64,000 nt of DNA from Pelomonas sp039929605. GTDB taxonomy: Bacteria > Pseudomonadota > Gammaproteobacteria > Burkholderiales > Burkholderiaceae_C. Shown piece by piece: positions 1-8,970 of this stretch; the first letter of the stretch is position 1; every line of letters starts with the position of its first letter. The stretch spans positions 40,989 to 104,988 of the forward strand of contig NZ_JBDSQX010000019.1 in the NCBI RefSeq assembly GCF_039929605.1, written 5' to 3'. The position numbers and the translations under genes are program-made. A model generated the notes under the pieces. It made no database searches. It saw nothing but the letters and a program-made list of their open reading frames with translations, and was not told the DNA's origin.

Positions 1-78
1 AGCGTTCGCAGAGGGGTCGCGAATTTATGACTCAGTGAAAACATTTACATCGCCATAAAGTCAGCTCGTGGACAGCTA

Positions 79-96
79 ACCCCCCAGTTCGGGGGT
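79..96 (-). terminator. possible hairpin after ubiC
   Basis: Six-base arms ACCCCC and GGGGGT enclose a short loop just downstream of the ubiC stop codon. There is no T-run after the stem on the minus strand, so it may be only a transcript-end hairpin. Bases 1-78 are AT-rich and hold no visible gene. Confidence 0.25.
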
Positions 97-106
97 GGGT
101 GACTAT

Positions 107-643
107 CTAGATGCGCCCTGGCCGCTGTCGCCGCAGCGCGGGTGCGAACAGCTCCATCACGCGCAGCTGCGAGCCGCCACGGCTGAACACCGAGTTGCGC
201 GACCACAGCATCTGCGCCGGCATGGCCTGCCCCGTGGCGGCTTGCCATTGGCGGGCGGCGTGCCGGCGCGTGTGGCCGTTGCGCGAGAGACGCCGGGGCT
301 GCAGCTCGCTGCGCTGGATGCGGTAGTCGTCGTAGAGCAGATGCGCCAGCGGCTTGGTGCCCAGGCCCTTCAGCGCGCGCCAGGGGCCGGTGGTGGCGCG
401 CTGGTGCACGGCCGAGCGCGCCCAGATCAGCGGCTCGCCGTCCACGCGCAGGATGACCTCGCGCACGATGGTCAGCCCGCGCGGCGGCAGGCCCAGCGCG
501 GCGCGTTCCAGGGTGCGAAACGGCGCGACGCGCTGGCGCAGCAGTTGCACCTCGAAGCGCCCGCCGAGCTTGGCCAGGCGGCGGCTCAGGGAGCCCGGCG
601 CCCGCAGCCAGTCGCGCAGGCTGTCGCGCGTGGCGATGCCCAC
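107..643 (-). CDS. ubiC: chorismate lyase (chorismate--pyruvate lyase)
   Basis: Likely UbiC, which removes pyruvate from chorismate to give 4-hydroxybenzoate, the first committed step of ubiquinone synthesis, in the cytoplasm. The 178-residue protein is close to the usual 165-190 length. Family signatures are visible: DSLRDWL near the start, the strand REVILRVDGEPLIWARS in the middle, LGTKPLAHLLY, and a C-terminal MELFAPAL holding the expected glutamate. The open frame runs further upstream, but that part overlaps proC. I chose the GTG at 643 because it lies two bases after the proC stop codon, which suggests translational coupling. The exact start is inferred. Confidence 0.8.
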   Translation of the reverse strand: MGIATRDSLRDWLRAPGSLSRRLAKLGGRFEVQLLRQRVAPFRTLERAALGLPPRGLTIVREVILRVDGEPLIWARSAVHQRATTGPWRALKGLGTKPLAHLLYDDYRIQRSELQPRRLSRNGHTRRHAARQWQAATGQAMPAQMLWSRNSVFSRGGSQLRVMELFAPALRRQRPGRI

Positions 644-645
644 GT

Positions 646-1461
646 TCAGCCGCCGAACTCTTTGCCCAGCTCGGCAGCCCGCCTCTGCGCGGCCAGCACG
701 GCGCGGCGAATGGCGGCGTCGACCGCGTCGGCCTGCAGCGAAGTGACGGCCGCGTAGGTCGTGCCGCCCTTGCTCGTCACGCGCTCGCGCAGCGTGGTGG
801 GCGATTCGTCGGAGGCCAGGCCCAGCGCTGCTGCACCCGCGCAGGTGGCCAGCGCCAGGCGCCGGCCCTGCTCGGCGGTGAGGCCCATGTCCACTGCGGC
901 AGCCATCATGGCTTCGACGAAGAAGAAGAAATAGGCCGGGCCCGAACCCGACAGTGCGGTCACGGCGTCGAGGTCGTCCTCGCGTTCGACCCACAGCGTC
1001 TGGCCGGTGGGCGCCAACAGTTGCTCGACAGCCGCGCGCTCATCCGCCGACACCGCCGGCCGCGCGTACAACCCGGCGATGCCCTGGCCGATCAGCGCCG
1101 GCGTGTTGGGCATGGCGCGCACAACGCGCTCAGCTCCCGTCGCTTTGACGATCGAGCTCGACAGGATGCCGGCCATGACCGACAGCTGCAGCGCGCCGCC
1201 CAACCAGGCCTGCAACGGCGCGGCGGCCTCGGCAAACAGCTGCGGCTTGACGGCCCAGACGACCGTGCCGGCGCCGGCCAACGAGGCGTCGCCAGCGGCG
1301 AGCGCCCGGATGCCGAAGTCGGCCCGCAACTTGTCGCGCTGGGCCTCGAACGGCTCGACGACGATCACGTCCGCCGCCTGAACATGGCCCGCGCGCAGCA
1401 GGCCGCCGAGGATGGCAGCGGCCATGTTGCCGCCGCCGATAAATGCCAATGGAGTCGCCAT
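646..1461 (-). CDS. proC: pyrroline-5-carboxylate reductase
   Basis: Reduces 1-pyrroline-5-carboxylate to L-proline with NAD(P)H, the last step of proline synthesis, in the cytoplasm. The 271 residues match the family length. The N-terminal Rossmann motif FIGGGNMAAAILGG and the C-terminal family signature LSGSGPAYFFFFVEAM are intact. It starts at an ATG and is followed two bases later by ubiC on the same strand, so the two are probably cotranscribed. The regulator gene that ends at 1494 lies just upstream on the same strand with a 32-bp gap and may read into it. Confidence 0.95.
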   Translation of the reverse strand: MATPLAFIGGGNMAAAILGGLLRAGHVQAADVIVVEPFEAQRDKLRADFGIRALAAGDASLAGAGTVVWAVKPQLFAEAAAPLQAWLGGALQLSVMAGILSSSIVKATGAERVVRAMPNTPALIGQGIAGLYARPAVSADERAAVEQLLAPTGQTLWVEREDDLDAVTALSGSGPAYFFFFVEAMMAAAVDMGLTAEQGRRLALATCAGAAALGLASDESPTTLRERVTSKGGTTYAAVTSLQADAVDAAIRRAVLAAQRRAAELGKEFGG

Positions 1462-1493
1462 GGGCGCCAGTCTAGTGGTGCCCGAGACGGCGA

Positions 1494-3851
1494 TCAGGCA
1501 CGCACCAGCGCCCGGCGGTCGGCGTCCACCTTCTGCGCCACCTGGGCCTGCAGCGCCTCCACGCGCGGCAGCGTGCGCACGCTGGCCAGCGCGGGGTCAT
1601 GGGCAATCCACCAACTGCGCCGCCAGCCCAGGGCCACGGCTTCCTCCAGCGCCGCCGCAGCCGCCTGCGGGCGCTGGCGCAGCGCCTCGATGCGGGCGCG
1701 CAGATAGGGCTCGGTGTGCCAGACATTGCCCTGCTGGCGGTAGCGCTTCAGGAAGGCCTCGGCCTGGGCCAGCAGCGGCTCGGCACGCGCCGGCTCGCCC
1801 AGCGCGAGGTAGACGGCCGCCGCGTCGATCAGCACATGGCGGCCCTGGAACGCGTCCCAATTGCCCCAGGCCGGCAGCGGGTCGGCCAGCATCAGGCCGA
1901 CGGCCGGCTCCAGCAGGCGGCGCGCGCGCGGCAGGTCGCCCAGGCGCACCCACAGCAGGGCCGCGTCGATTTCGAGGTCACGCGCGCCACTGCCCGGCAG
2001 CTGCAGGCCGGTGAGGGTGCGGCGCAGCGCGGCCTCGTCACCCAGCAGCAAGCGCGTTGCCGCGAGCTGGGACTCGGCGGGATGGGAGGCCTGCGACTGG
2101 GACTGGGCGAAGGCATGGCGGGCTTCATCGGGCAGGCCCAGGTCCAGGTAGAGCCAGCCCAGCTGAAGCCACAGGGCGTCGCGCTGCGGGTCCACCACCA
2201 GGGCCTTGCGGTAGCCGCCGACGGCTTCAGCCAGTTGGCCCCGGGCATAGCCCACCAGGCCCAGTCCCCAGGGGCCGTTGGCATGCTGCGGCGCCAGCAC
2301 CATGGCGCGTTGGTAATGGGCACGGGCCTCGTCGTAGCGGCCGGCGTAGGTGGCTGCCAGGCCCGCCAGGTGCTGCACCTGCACGGCCAGCGGGCTCAGT
2401 TCGGCGGCGCGCTGCAGCAGCGGGCCGGCAGCAGCGGGGTGGCCGTCGTCCATCTCGTTCTTGGCCGTCCAGGTCAGCAGCGTGACGTCGCTGGGCGAGC
2501 GCTGCAGGGCCGGCGCCAGCCAGCGCCGCGCCTCGTCGTGCAGGCTGAGATTGGCCTTGAGGTGGCCCTGCAGGCCTTGCGCCAGCGGCAGCTCGGGCGC
2601 CAGCTGCAGCGCGCGGTCGATCAGCGGCTGGGCGCGGGCGTCCATGTCGCGCAGGCTCAGGCCGCTGCCGTAGTGAAACTCGGCGATCCAGGTGGCGGCC
2701 TGGCCGACATAGGCCGGCGCAAAGCCGGCGTCGCGGTCGATGGCGCGCTGGAAGTAGTCCCGCGCCTTCAGGATGCCGGGCATCTGGATGCTGCGTTGGT
2801 GCTGCAGGCCGGTCAGATAGAGCTCGTAGGCATCGGCGGGGGTCGCTTGTGAGGCCAGCCCTGCCACGGGCGCGGCGCCCAGGGCGAGTAGCGCATGGTT
2901 GGCCACGCGCAAGGCCAGCCGGCTCAGGTCGGCCAGCTCCACCTCCAGCGCCTCCTGCCACAACAAGCGCTGCCCGGGCAGGCCGTGCAGGCGCAGGTTC
3001 AGTGCCAGCCGGGTGGCGGTGCGGGCCAGCTCGCCGCCCAGCACATGAGTGACGAAGCGCTGCTCGGCCAGCGGCAGCAGGGCGTCCGGGCTGTGGAACT
3101 GGAAGGACGTGGCGCGCGACAGCACCCGCACCTGCCGGTGGCTGGCCAGCGCGCCGATGACCTGCTCGGCCAGGCCGTCGGCCAGCGGCTGCTCCAGCTT
3201 GTGGGCCGACGTGTCCTGAAACGGCAGCACCGCCAGGCGCACGTTCTCGGGCAGCACCCGGCCGGCCAGCTGCCACCAGGCCGCCAGCCCGCCCACGCCG
3301 GCCACCGCCGCCGCCCCGCCGCCGATCAGCCAGCCGCGACGAGAGCGCCCGATCGCCGCGATTGGCACGACAGGAATGACGGGCGCGAGCACCGGAGCGG
3401 CCTCGGGCAGCCGTTCTGGCGCTTCGACCAGCTCCCCGGCGGCGGGTTCAGCCGGTACCGGCGTCCGCGCCATCCGCACCGGCTGCACCACCGCCACCAG
3501 CCGATAGCCCTTGCGCGGCACGGTCGCGATGTAGCGCGGCCGGCTGGCCTCGTCGCCCATCACCTGGCGCAGTTGCGACACCGCTTGGTAGACCGAACTC
3601 TGCGTCACGACCAGATCCGCCCAGACCTCGGTGAGCAGCGAGTCGACCGTCAGCACCTCGCCCGGGCGCTGTGCCAGGGCCACCAGCAAGCGCATGTTGC
3701 GGGGCTCGATCTTGAAAACTTCGTCTCCACGGCGCAGCTCATCCAGCCGACTGTCGGCAAGCCAATCCCCGATCAGCCACTGCTGGGAGGGCGATTCCGG
3801 CGTGTCAGGCGCCGTGGGCGACTCCTCACCCCCCGGTTTCAATGGATCCAT
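1494..3851 (-). CDS. CadC/ToxR-like membrane-anchored winged-helix regulator with TPR domain
   Basis: A 785-residue one-component regulator. Residues about 26-122 form an OmpR-type winged helix, ending in the family motif IATVPRKGYRLVAVV. Residues about 130-170 are a Pro/Ala/Val linker and about 173-195 a transmembrane helix (GWLIGGGAAAVAGVGG). The rest, outside the membrane, carries a FlgO/adenylate-cyclase-associated type segment (LAVLPFQDTS) followed by tetratricopeptide repeats. It probably binds DNA in the cytoplasm and senses through its periplasmic TPR part. The open frame extends 58 codons upstream, but I chose the ATG at 3851, where wHTH-type sequence begins. The extension would run through the 11-bp repeats at 3881-3913. 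It is divergent from the PEP-CTERM pair, which it may control (inference). Confidence 0.85.
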   Translation of the reverse strand: MDPLKPGGEESPTAPDTPESPSQQWLIGDWLADSRLDELRRGDEVFKIEPRNMRLLVALAQRPGEVLTVDSLLTEVWADLVVTQSSVYQAVSQLRQVMGDEASRPRYIATVPRKGYRLVAVVQPVRMARTPVPAEPAAGELVEAPERLPEAAPVLAPVIPVVPIAAIGRSRRGWLIGGGAAAVAGVGGLAAWWQLAGRVLPENVRLAVLPFQDTSAHKLEQPLADGLAEQVIGALASHRQVRVLSRATSFQFHSPDALLPLAEQRFVTHVLGGELARTATRLALNLRLHGLPGQRLLWQEALEVELADLSRLALRVANHALLALGAAPVAGLASQATPADAYELYLTGLQHQRSIQMPGILKARDYFQRAIDRDAGFAPAYVGQAATWIAEFHYGSGLSLRDMDARAQPLIDRALQLAPELPLAQGLQGHLKANLSLHDEARRWLAPALQRSPSDVTLLTWTAKNEMDDGHPAAAGPLLQRAAELSPLAVQVQHLAGLAATYAGRYDEARAHYQRAMVLAPQHANGPWGLGLVGYARGQLAEAVGGYRKALVVDPQRDALWLQLGWLYLDLGLPDEARHAFAQSQSQASHPAESQLAATRLLLGDEAALRRTLTGLQLPGSGARDLEIDAALLWVRLGDLPRARRLLEPAVGLMLADPLPAWGNWDAFQGRHVLIDAAAVYLALGEPARAEPLLAQAEAFLKRYRQQGNVWHTEPYLRARIEALRQRPQAAAAALEEAVALGWRRSWWIAHDPALASVRTLPRVEALQAQVAQKVDADRRALVRA

Positions 3852-3880
3852 AAGCCGTTGTTTTAATTGACGAAAGTTCT

Positions 3881-3913
3881 TCTTGAGAGAAGCCTGAGGG
3901 AAGCTTGAGGACA
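3881..3913. promoter_or_regulatory. three tandem 11-bp direct repeats, candidate wHTH operator
   Basis: The units TCTTGAGAGAA, GCCTGAGGGAA and GCTTGAGGACA follow each other without a gap, so the core CTTGAG recurs every 11 bp, about one helical turn. OmpR/PhoB-type winged helices are known to bind head-to-tail on direct repeats with this spacing. The repeats sit between the regulator start (3851) and the divergent PEP-CTERM gene (3971). Binding by this regulator is inferred from position and spacing. Confidence 0.55.
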
Positions 3914-3970
3914 GCGTAGTGTCGGGCGGCCAGCATCGCCGCATCTTCACTTCCCTGCAGGCGAGACCTC

Positions 3971-4711
3971 GTGTCCAAACTTCTGACTCGAACCCTGGCC
4001 GCCCTGGCGCTGTGCCTGGCGGCACCCCTGGCCTCGGCCGCGCTGGTGACCTACACCGTGCAAGGTGGCTTCACCGGGGCGGCCACCGGCGACGCCGCCA
4101 TCGCCGCTGCCCTTGACCCGCTCCTGGCGGGCCAGTCGCTGAGCCTGACGGTGACTCTTGACACCGCCGCTGCCGGCAGTGCCGCGCCGGGCGGATTCAC
4201 GCTGTACGGCGCCGTCACCGCGTCGACGGCCAGCTTTGCCGGTTTCGACAGCACGAGTGGCGGCTGCCCCAGCGCGTCGGACTTCATCTGCAAGGTGGCG
4301 GTGCACGACGGGGTCGGCGGCTTTCTCGATCCCGACCAGTTGCACATCTTCCCGGCCATTGCGCATGCCGACGCCCTGGACGCGGCGGCCGGCCTGGGCC
4401 GCGTGCTGGAGCTGCAGTTCTTGATGTTCTTTGCCGATCCTGCCGGCCTTGCCCTGGCCGACGACGGCCTGGGCTTCGACCTGTCGGGTCTGAACCCGGC
4501 CCGGTTCACCGGCCAGCTCGCCGTGTTCGCCAGTGGCACCAGCCTGGGCGACCCCTTCGACCGCGCCGACTTCGCCTTCGACATCAGCCGCATCACCACT
4601 GGCGACGCCCAAGCGCAAGCCTTGCCCGAACCCGGCAGCCTGGCCCTGGGCCTGCTCGCGCTGGCCGGCGTGCGGCGGTGCCTGCCCACGACCCTCAGGA
4701 GTTCAACATGA
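3971..4711 (+). CDS. PEP-CTERM sorting domain protein, small
   Basis: A 246-residue exported protein with a clear signal peptide (LAALALCLAAPLASA) and a C-terminal PEP-CTERM tail (LPEPGSLALGLLALAGV). Such proteins are sorted and probably cleaved by an exosortase, which is not in this window. The tail after the hydrophobic stretch is RRCLPTTLRSST, longer and less basic than usual. The body between is a beta-rich, Ala/Gly/Asp-rich domain of unknown function with two cysteines (GGCPSASDFIC). It starts with GTG at 3971, and no better start is visible. Its stop overlaps the ATG of the next gene (ATGA), so the two form a translationally coupled pair. Confidence 0.85.
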   Translation: MSKLLTRTLAALALCLAAPLASAALVTYTVQGGFTGAATGDAAIAAALDPLLAGQSLSLTVTLDTAAAGSAAPGGFTLYGAVTASTASFAGFDSTSGGCPSASDFICKVAVHDGVGGFLDPDQLHIFPAIAHADALDAAAGLGRVLELQFLMFFADPAGLALADDGLGFDLSGLNPARFTGQLAVFASGTSLGDPFDRADFAFDISRITTGDAQAQALPEPGSLALGLLALAGVRRCLPTTLRSST

Positions 4712-7700
4712 CATTCACCCACCCGGGCCTGCGCGCCCTGCCCGCCGCGCTTGCGCTGCTCGGCCTGCTGCAACCGGCCGCCGCCGCCACGTCGACATGG
4801 ACGGGCGCCAGCAGCGCCAACTGGAACGACGCCGCCAACTGGCTGGAGGGCCTGCCCGTCGCCGGGCCGGACACCGAGCTGGTGTTCGACGCCGCCGCCC
4901 GCGCGGCCAGCTTCAACGACCTGGCCAGCGGCTTCGTGCTGCACGGCCTGACGCTGGGCGCCAGCGCCGCCGCCCCCACGCTCAGCGGCCAGGCGCTGCG
5001 CTTCCGGGGCGACGGCGCCTTCGTGCGCATGCAGTCGGACGGCGGCCACGGCCGGGTGCAGAACGCCCTGGTGCTGGACAGCACGCTGCAGCTCGACGGC
5101 GGGCCCAGCCTGACGAGCCAGCTCTTCCTGCAGGGCAGCATCAGCGGTGCCGGCGGCATCCAGGTGCTCAGCGGCAAGACGGTGCTGAGCGGCAACAACA
5201 GCTTCAGCGGCGCCACCACGGTGGCCAGTGGCGCCACATTGGGCGTGGCCGGCCTGGGCTTGAGCGGCAGCAGCGGCGTGCAGGTGGCCAGCGGCGGCGA
5301 GCTGCAACTGGTGGGCACGGGCAGCAATGCCGTCACCCAGGTCAGCAACGCCATCCAGCTCGGCGGCCTGCTGTCCAGCAGCGCCAAGAAGGTCAACAAC
5401 TTCCTGGGCCAACCGGTCGCGGGCGCCTTCATCGGCAGCGCCATCACGCTGAGCGACGACGCACGCGTGCTGGCCTTGGGCGCTACCGGAGGCGGCTTGC
5501 TGGCCACCGAGCTGACGGTCGGCGGCCCCATCAACCGCGCGGGCCACGCGCTGACGCTGCAGACCACGGGCGTCAACAACCAGCTGACGGTGAGCGGCGC
5601 GATCAGCGGCAGCGGCGCGTTGCTACTGCGGCCCGACGGCGGGGAGATTTCGGTGGGCAGCGTTAGCGGCGACGGTGCGCTGCGGGCGAGCGGCAGCGGC
5701 GGCGCCGTGAGCCTGGGCGCGGTCAGCGGTGCCGGTGATATCGAGGTCGCGTTCGACACCGGCTCCTTCGGCCAGGTCACGGCCGGCGGCGTCATCGGCG
5801 GCGCCCGCAACGTCAACGTCAGCGGCGGCACGCTGGCGCTGGGCAGCCTGGCGCACAGCTTCGTCGGGCAACTGCGCATGTCGGGCTCGGGCCAGATCGT
5901 GGCTAGCAACGAGAGCAGCCTCGGCGCGGCGGGCAACAGCTTGCTGTTCGACCACGGCGGCGCGCTGCAACTCAGCAGCAGCGCCTCGCTGAGCCGCGCC
6001 ATCCAGACCACCGGCGGCGTCGGCAGCGTGCTGGTGGCGGGCAACATCACGGGCACGGTCAGCTCGGTCATCAGTGGCAGCGGTGGCATCGCCTTCGAAA
6101 ACTTCGGCATCCGCTCGGCGGTCACCCTCAGCGGTGCCAACAGCTTTGCCGGCGGCCTCGGCATCGGCACGGGCATCTTGCTGCGCTTCAACGACGACAC
6201 CAACCTCGGCGCCGCGGGCGGCCAAGTCACGCTGGCCGGCATCCTGTCCCTGCCCGCCGGCTTCGAGCTGAACCGGCCGCTGGAGGTGTCGGGCAGCGGC
6301 GCCAGCATCAGCGCGGCGTTCGCCGGCCGGCATGTCATCAGCGGCAACATCACCGGCGCTGGCACGCTCAACCTGGGCGGCAACGGCGCCGCCACCGTGT
6401 TCGCGCCGCGCGGCAGCAGCAGCCAGACCGGCGGCACCAAGGTAGTGGCCGCCACGCTGGAACTCGGCAGCGACGGCCAAGTCGGCGCCGCTGGCGGCGT
6501 GCTGGACGTGGGCCGCGCCAATGGCTTCAGCAACCTCGCGGGCGCCCTGCGCGCCACCGCCGACCTGAGCATCGCCGCCACGCGCAGCACCAGCTTTCGC
6601 GACATGACAGTGGACACCAACGGCTTCAACGTGGTGTTCAACCAGCCCATCAACGGCCTCGGCATGACCAAGGCCGGCGCCGGCACCTGGACGCTGAACA
6701 CCGCCAACACGAACAGCAGCAACAGCCACCGCGTCGACATCCAGCAAGGCACGCTGGCCCTGGGCGTGGACGAGGCCCTGGGCGCGCGCAGCACCGTGCT
6801 GCTGGCCGACACCGCACGGCTGGCGCTGGGCGGCCACACGCTGGCCGTCACCGAAATCCAGGGCGAGGCCGGCTCGGTCGTCGACCTCGGCAGCGGTGGC
6901 CAGCTCAGCCCGCTCTTCGGCACGCTGAACGGCACGCTCACCGGCCAGGGCAGCCTGGTCATCGGCCGCAACGGCTTTTCGTCTGGCGACGTGACGCTCA
7001 ACGGCGCCAACAACTTTGTCGGCAGCGTGGAGGTGAACAACGGCAGCCGGCTCAGGGTCGGCCATGCGCAAGCCCTCGGCGACGCGGGCAACCTGCTGAA
7101 GCTGGACAACGGCACGCTGGCCACCAGCAGCCAGCTCAGCGCACCGCTGGTGATCAGCGATGCGACGAATGTGCAGATCGGCGCGGGCGGCGCGGGCTTC
7201 CGGGCCGAGGGCCAATCGCTCATCATCGAACGCAGCCTCGGCGGCAGCGCGCCTCTGCGCATCCAGGGCGGCAGCGGCCCCGGCAGCGCCGACAAGATCG
7301 ACGTGCGCCTGGCCAACGCCGGCAACAGCTTCACCGGTGACCTGGTGCTGGGCGACCCGCAGGGCTTCGGCCTGGGTGTGGTGGGCATCACGGCCGATGG
7401 CTCGCTGGGCGCGGCCGGCAACAAGCTCGTCCTCGGCAAGAGCTTCTTCGACGGCGAGAGCACCCGCTCGGCCCAGGGCGGCCTGCGCGCCTGGGACTCG
7501 CTCACGCTGGCCGCCAGCCGCACGGTGCTGCTGGGCGGCCGCTCGGGCGAGCAGGCCGGTTTCATCGACACCAACGGCTTCACCGCGGTGCTGCAGGGCG
7601 GCATCGGCGAACAGGCCTCCGAGATGGGCCTGCTGAAGACCGGCGCCGGCACGCTGGTGCTGAACGGCACGAACAGCTACACCGGCCTCACGGTGGTGGA

Positions 7701-8199
7701 AGAAGGCGCGCTGGGTGGCCATGGCGAGGTGGAGCAGCTGGCCGTGCAACACGCCGAGCTGGCGCCGGGCGAAAGCGCCGGCCTCTTCAGCGTGCGCCAG
7801 GATCTGAGCTTCAGCGACGCGGCGCTGCTAACCCTGGAGCTGGGCGGCCTCACACGCGGCAGCGGCTACGACGCGCTGAACGTCGGCGGCAGCGTGGACC
7901 TGGGCGCAGACGCCGTGCTGCGCTTGAGCTTCATCGGCGGCTTCACCGCGCAGGCTGGCCAGCAGTTCCAGCTCATCGACGCCAGCGGCGGGCTGTTCGG
8001 CGAGTTTGCCAACGTGGCGGACGGCGGGCGGCTGCTCACCACCGACGGCGCCGGCAGCTTCCTCGTGCACTACGGAAATGGCCAGGGCCTGAGCTTGAGC
8101 GACTTCAACACCGCCGCCGTGCCCGAGCCCGGCACCTGGGCGTTGATGCTCGCGGGCGTCGGCTTGCTGGCGTGGCGGCGCCGCCCGCGCGGCATCTAA
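4708..8199 (+). CDS. large PEP-CTERM protein with autotransporter-associated beta-strand repeats
   Basis: A 1163-residue secreted protein. It has a signal peptide (residues 1-27, LALLGLLQPAAAA) and the repeat start WTGASSANWNDAANW. About a dozen passenger-type beta-helix repeats follow, recognisable by G-x-L-x-L-x-G-x-N-x-F/Y-x-G units such as LSGNNSFSGATTV and LNGTNSYTGLTVV. The C-terminus is a PEP-CTERM tail (VPEPGTWALMLAGVGLLAWRRR). There is no C-terminal outer-membrane barrel, so it is not a classical autotransporter: the repeat passenger is joined to an exosortase sorting tail. The ATG at 4708 is preceded by AGGAG and overlaps the upstream stop. A start ten codons earlier lacks this site. 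It is probably displayed on the surface or released (inference). Confidence 0.9.
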   Translation: MTFTHPGLRALPAALALLGLLQPAAAATSTWTGASSANWNDAANWLEGLPVAGPDTELVFDAAARAASFNDLASGFVLHGLTLGASAAAPTLSGQALRFRGDGAFVRMQSDGGHGRVQNALVLDSTLQLDGGPSLTSQLFLQGSISGAGGIQVLSGKTVLSGNNSFSGATTVASGATLGVAGLGLSGSSGVQVASGGELQLVGTGSNAVTQVSNAIQLGGLLSSSAKKVNNFLGQPVAGAFIGSAITLSDDARVLALGATGGGLLATELTVGGPINRAGHALTLQTTGVNNQLTVSGAISGSGALLLRPDGGEISVGSVSGDGALRASGSGGAVSLGAVSGAGDIEVAFDTGSFGQVTAGGVIGGARNVNVSGGTLALGSLAHSFVGQLRMSGSGQIVASNESSLGAAGNSLLFDHGGALQLSSSASLSRAIQTTGGVGSVLVAGNITGTVSSVISGSGGIAFENFGIRSAVTLSGANSFAGGLGIGTGILLRFNDDTNLGAAGGQVTLAGILSLPAGFELNRPLEVSGSGASISAAFAGRHVISGNITGAGTLNLGGNGAATVFAPRGSSSQTGGTKVVAATLELGSDGQVGAAGGVLDVGRANGFSNLAGALRATADLSIAATRSTSFRDMTVDTNGFNVVFNQPINGLGMTKAGAGTWTLNTANTNSSNSHRVDIQQGTLALGVDEALGARSTVLLADTARLALGGHTLAVTEIQGEAGSVVDLGSGGQLSPLFGTLNGTLTGQGSLVIGRNGFSSGDVTLNGANNFVGSVEVNNGSRLRVGHAQALGDAGNLLKLDNGTLATSSQLSAPLVISDATNVQIGAGGAGFRAEGQSLIIERSLGGSAPLRIQGGSGPGSADKIDVRLANAGNSFTGDLVLGDPQGFGLGVVGITADGSLGAAGNKLVLGKSFFDGESTRSAQGGLRAWDSLTLAASRTVLLGGRSGEQAGFIDTNGFTAVLQGGIGEQASEMGLLKTGAGTLVLNGTNSYTGLTVVEEGALGGHGEVEQLAVQHAELAPGESAGLFSVRQDLSFSDAALLTLELGGLTRGSGYDALNVGGSVDLGADAVLRLSFIGGFTAQAGQQFQLIDASGGLFGEFANVADGGRLLTTDGAGSFLVHYGNGQGLSLSDFNTAAVPEPGTWALMLAGVGLLAWRRRPRGI

Positions 8200-8236
8200 G
8201 ACGTTCGGGTTCAAGACATCACACAGGAGACAGACC

Positions 8237-8884
8237 ATGGCTATCGCTCGACCCAACCGCACACTGATCATCGTCAACCACCTCGCCTCGGGTGACACCG
8301 ACTACCTCTACCGCTTCATCGAAAGCGCCGGCCGTGCCACCGTGGAAACCACGCTCGGTGACGACTACGCCAGCCTCGTCAAGCTGTACGGCGGCAACGC
8401 CACGCGGGCACGGTTCGTGGCTGCGTTGCGCCGCGAAGGGGCCAAGCTGGCGGTCAAGCGCATCGATGTCGTGTTCATGCTGCACGGCTCGCCCGGCAAG
8501 GTGTATTTCCATGAGGGGAGCGCCGAGACCGACGCGCTGGCCGATGACATCGCCGCGCTGAACGTGCGCAGCAAGCTGCGACTGATGTACTCGACCTGTT
8601 GCTACGGCGACAGCCACTCGACCGACTGGCTTCGCGCTGGCTTTGACACGGCCATCGGCGCCAAGAAGGTCAACGCCAACGCTGCCGTCGAGATCGCGCC
8701 GCTGCTGAGCCTGTGGCAATTCAACTTCAAGGCCAGCGAATGCCTCGCGCCCACCATCGCGCCCACCGGCGCGAACGACACCGTGGCGCGCGCCTACGGC
8801 CGGCAGCAACAGCTGAGCTGGGCGGGCGATGTGAACAGCAGCAAGGTGATCCGCGGCAACGCCAACCTGCGCATCTCGACTTGA
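8237..8884 (+). CDS. uncharacterised protein, possible clan CD (caspase/gingipain-like) fold
   Basis: A 215-residue cytoplasmic-type protein without signal peptide, behind a good AGGAG site. I do not recognise an established family. Two strand-plus-residue motifs stand out: IDVVFMLHGSPG (hydrophobic strand then His-Gly) and, about 40 residues on, KLRLMYSTCCYGDSHS (hydrophobic strand then Cys-Cys-x-Gly). This order and spacing resembles the His and Cys dyad of clan CD cysteine peptidases (caspases, gingipains, CHAT). The call is inference from pattern only, and the protein could equally be an inactive relative. It lies 37 bp after the PEP-CTERM gene on the same strand and may be in its operon. 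Confidence 0.5.
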   Translation: MAIARPNRTLIIVNHLASGDTDYLYRFIESAGRATVETTLGDDYASLVKLYGGNATRARFVAALRREGAKLAVKRIDVVFMLHGSPGKVYFHEGSAETDALADDIAALNVRSKLRLMYSTCCYGDSHSTDWLRAGFDTAIGAKKVNANAAVEIAPLLSLWQFNFKASECLAPTIAPTGANDTVARAYGRQQQLSWAGDVNSSKVIRGNANLRIST

Positions 8885-8970
8885 GACCGGGCAAGGGCGC
8901 GCACAGCGCCCCGCCGCGCTGACAAGAACGGGAAACGAGTCAGCGCGGCCGGGCGGCTATCGTCTGCCCC

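Noticed and set aside
4695..7752. Long minus-strand frames (991 and 709 codons) opposite the PEP-CTERM repeat gene
   Set aside because: They are antisense shadows of a repetitive, G+C-rich gene. Composition is Pro/Ala/Ser- or Arg-rich and no domain is visible.
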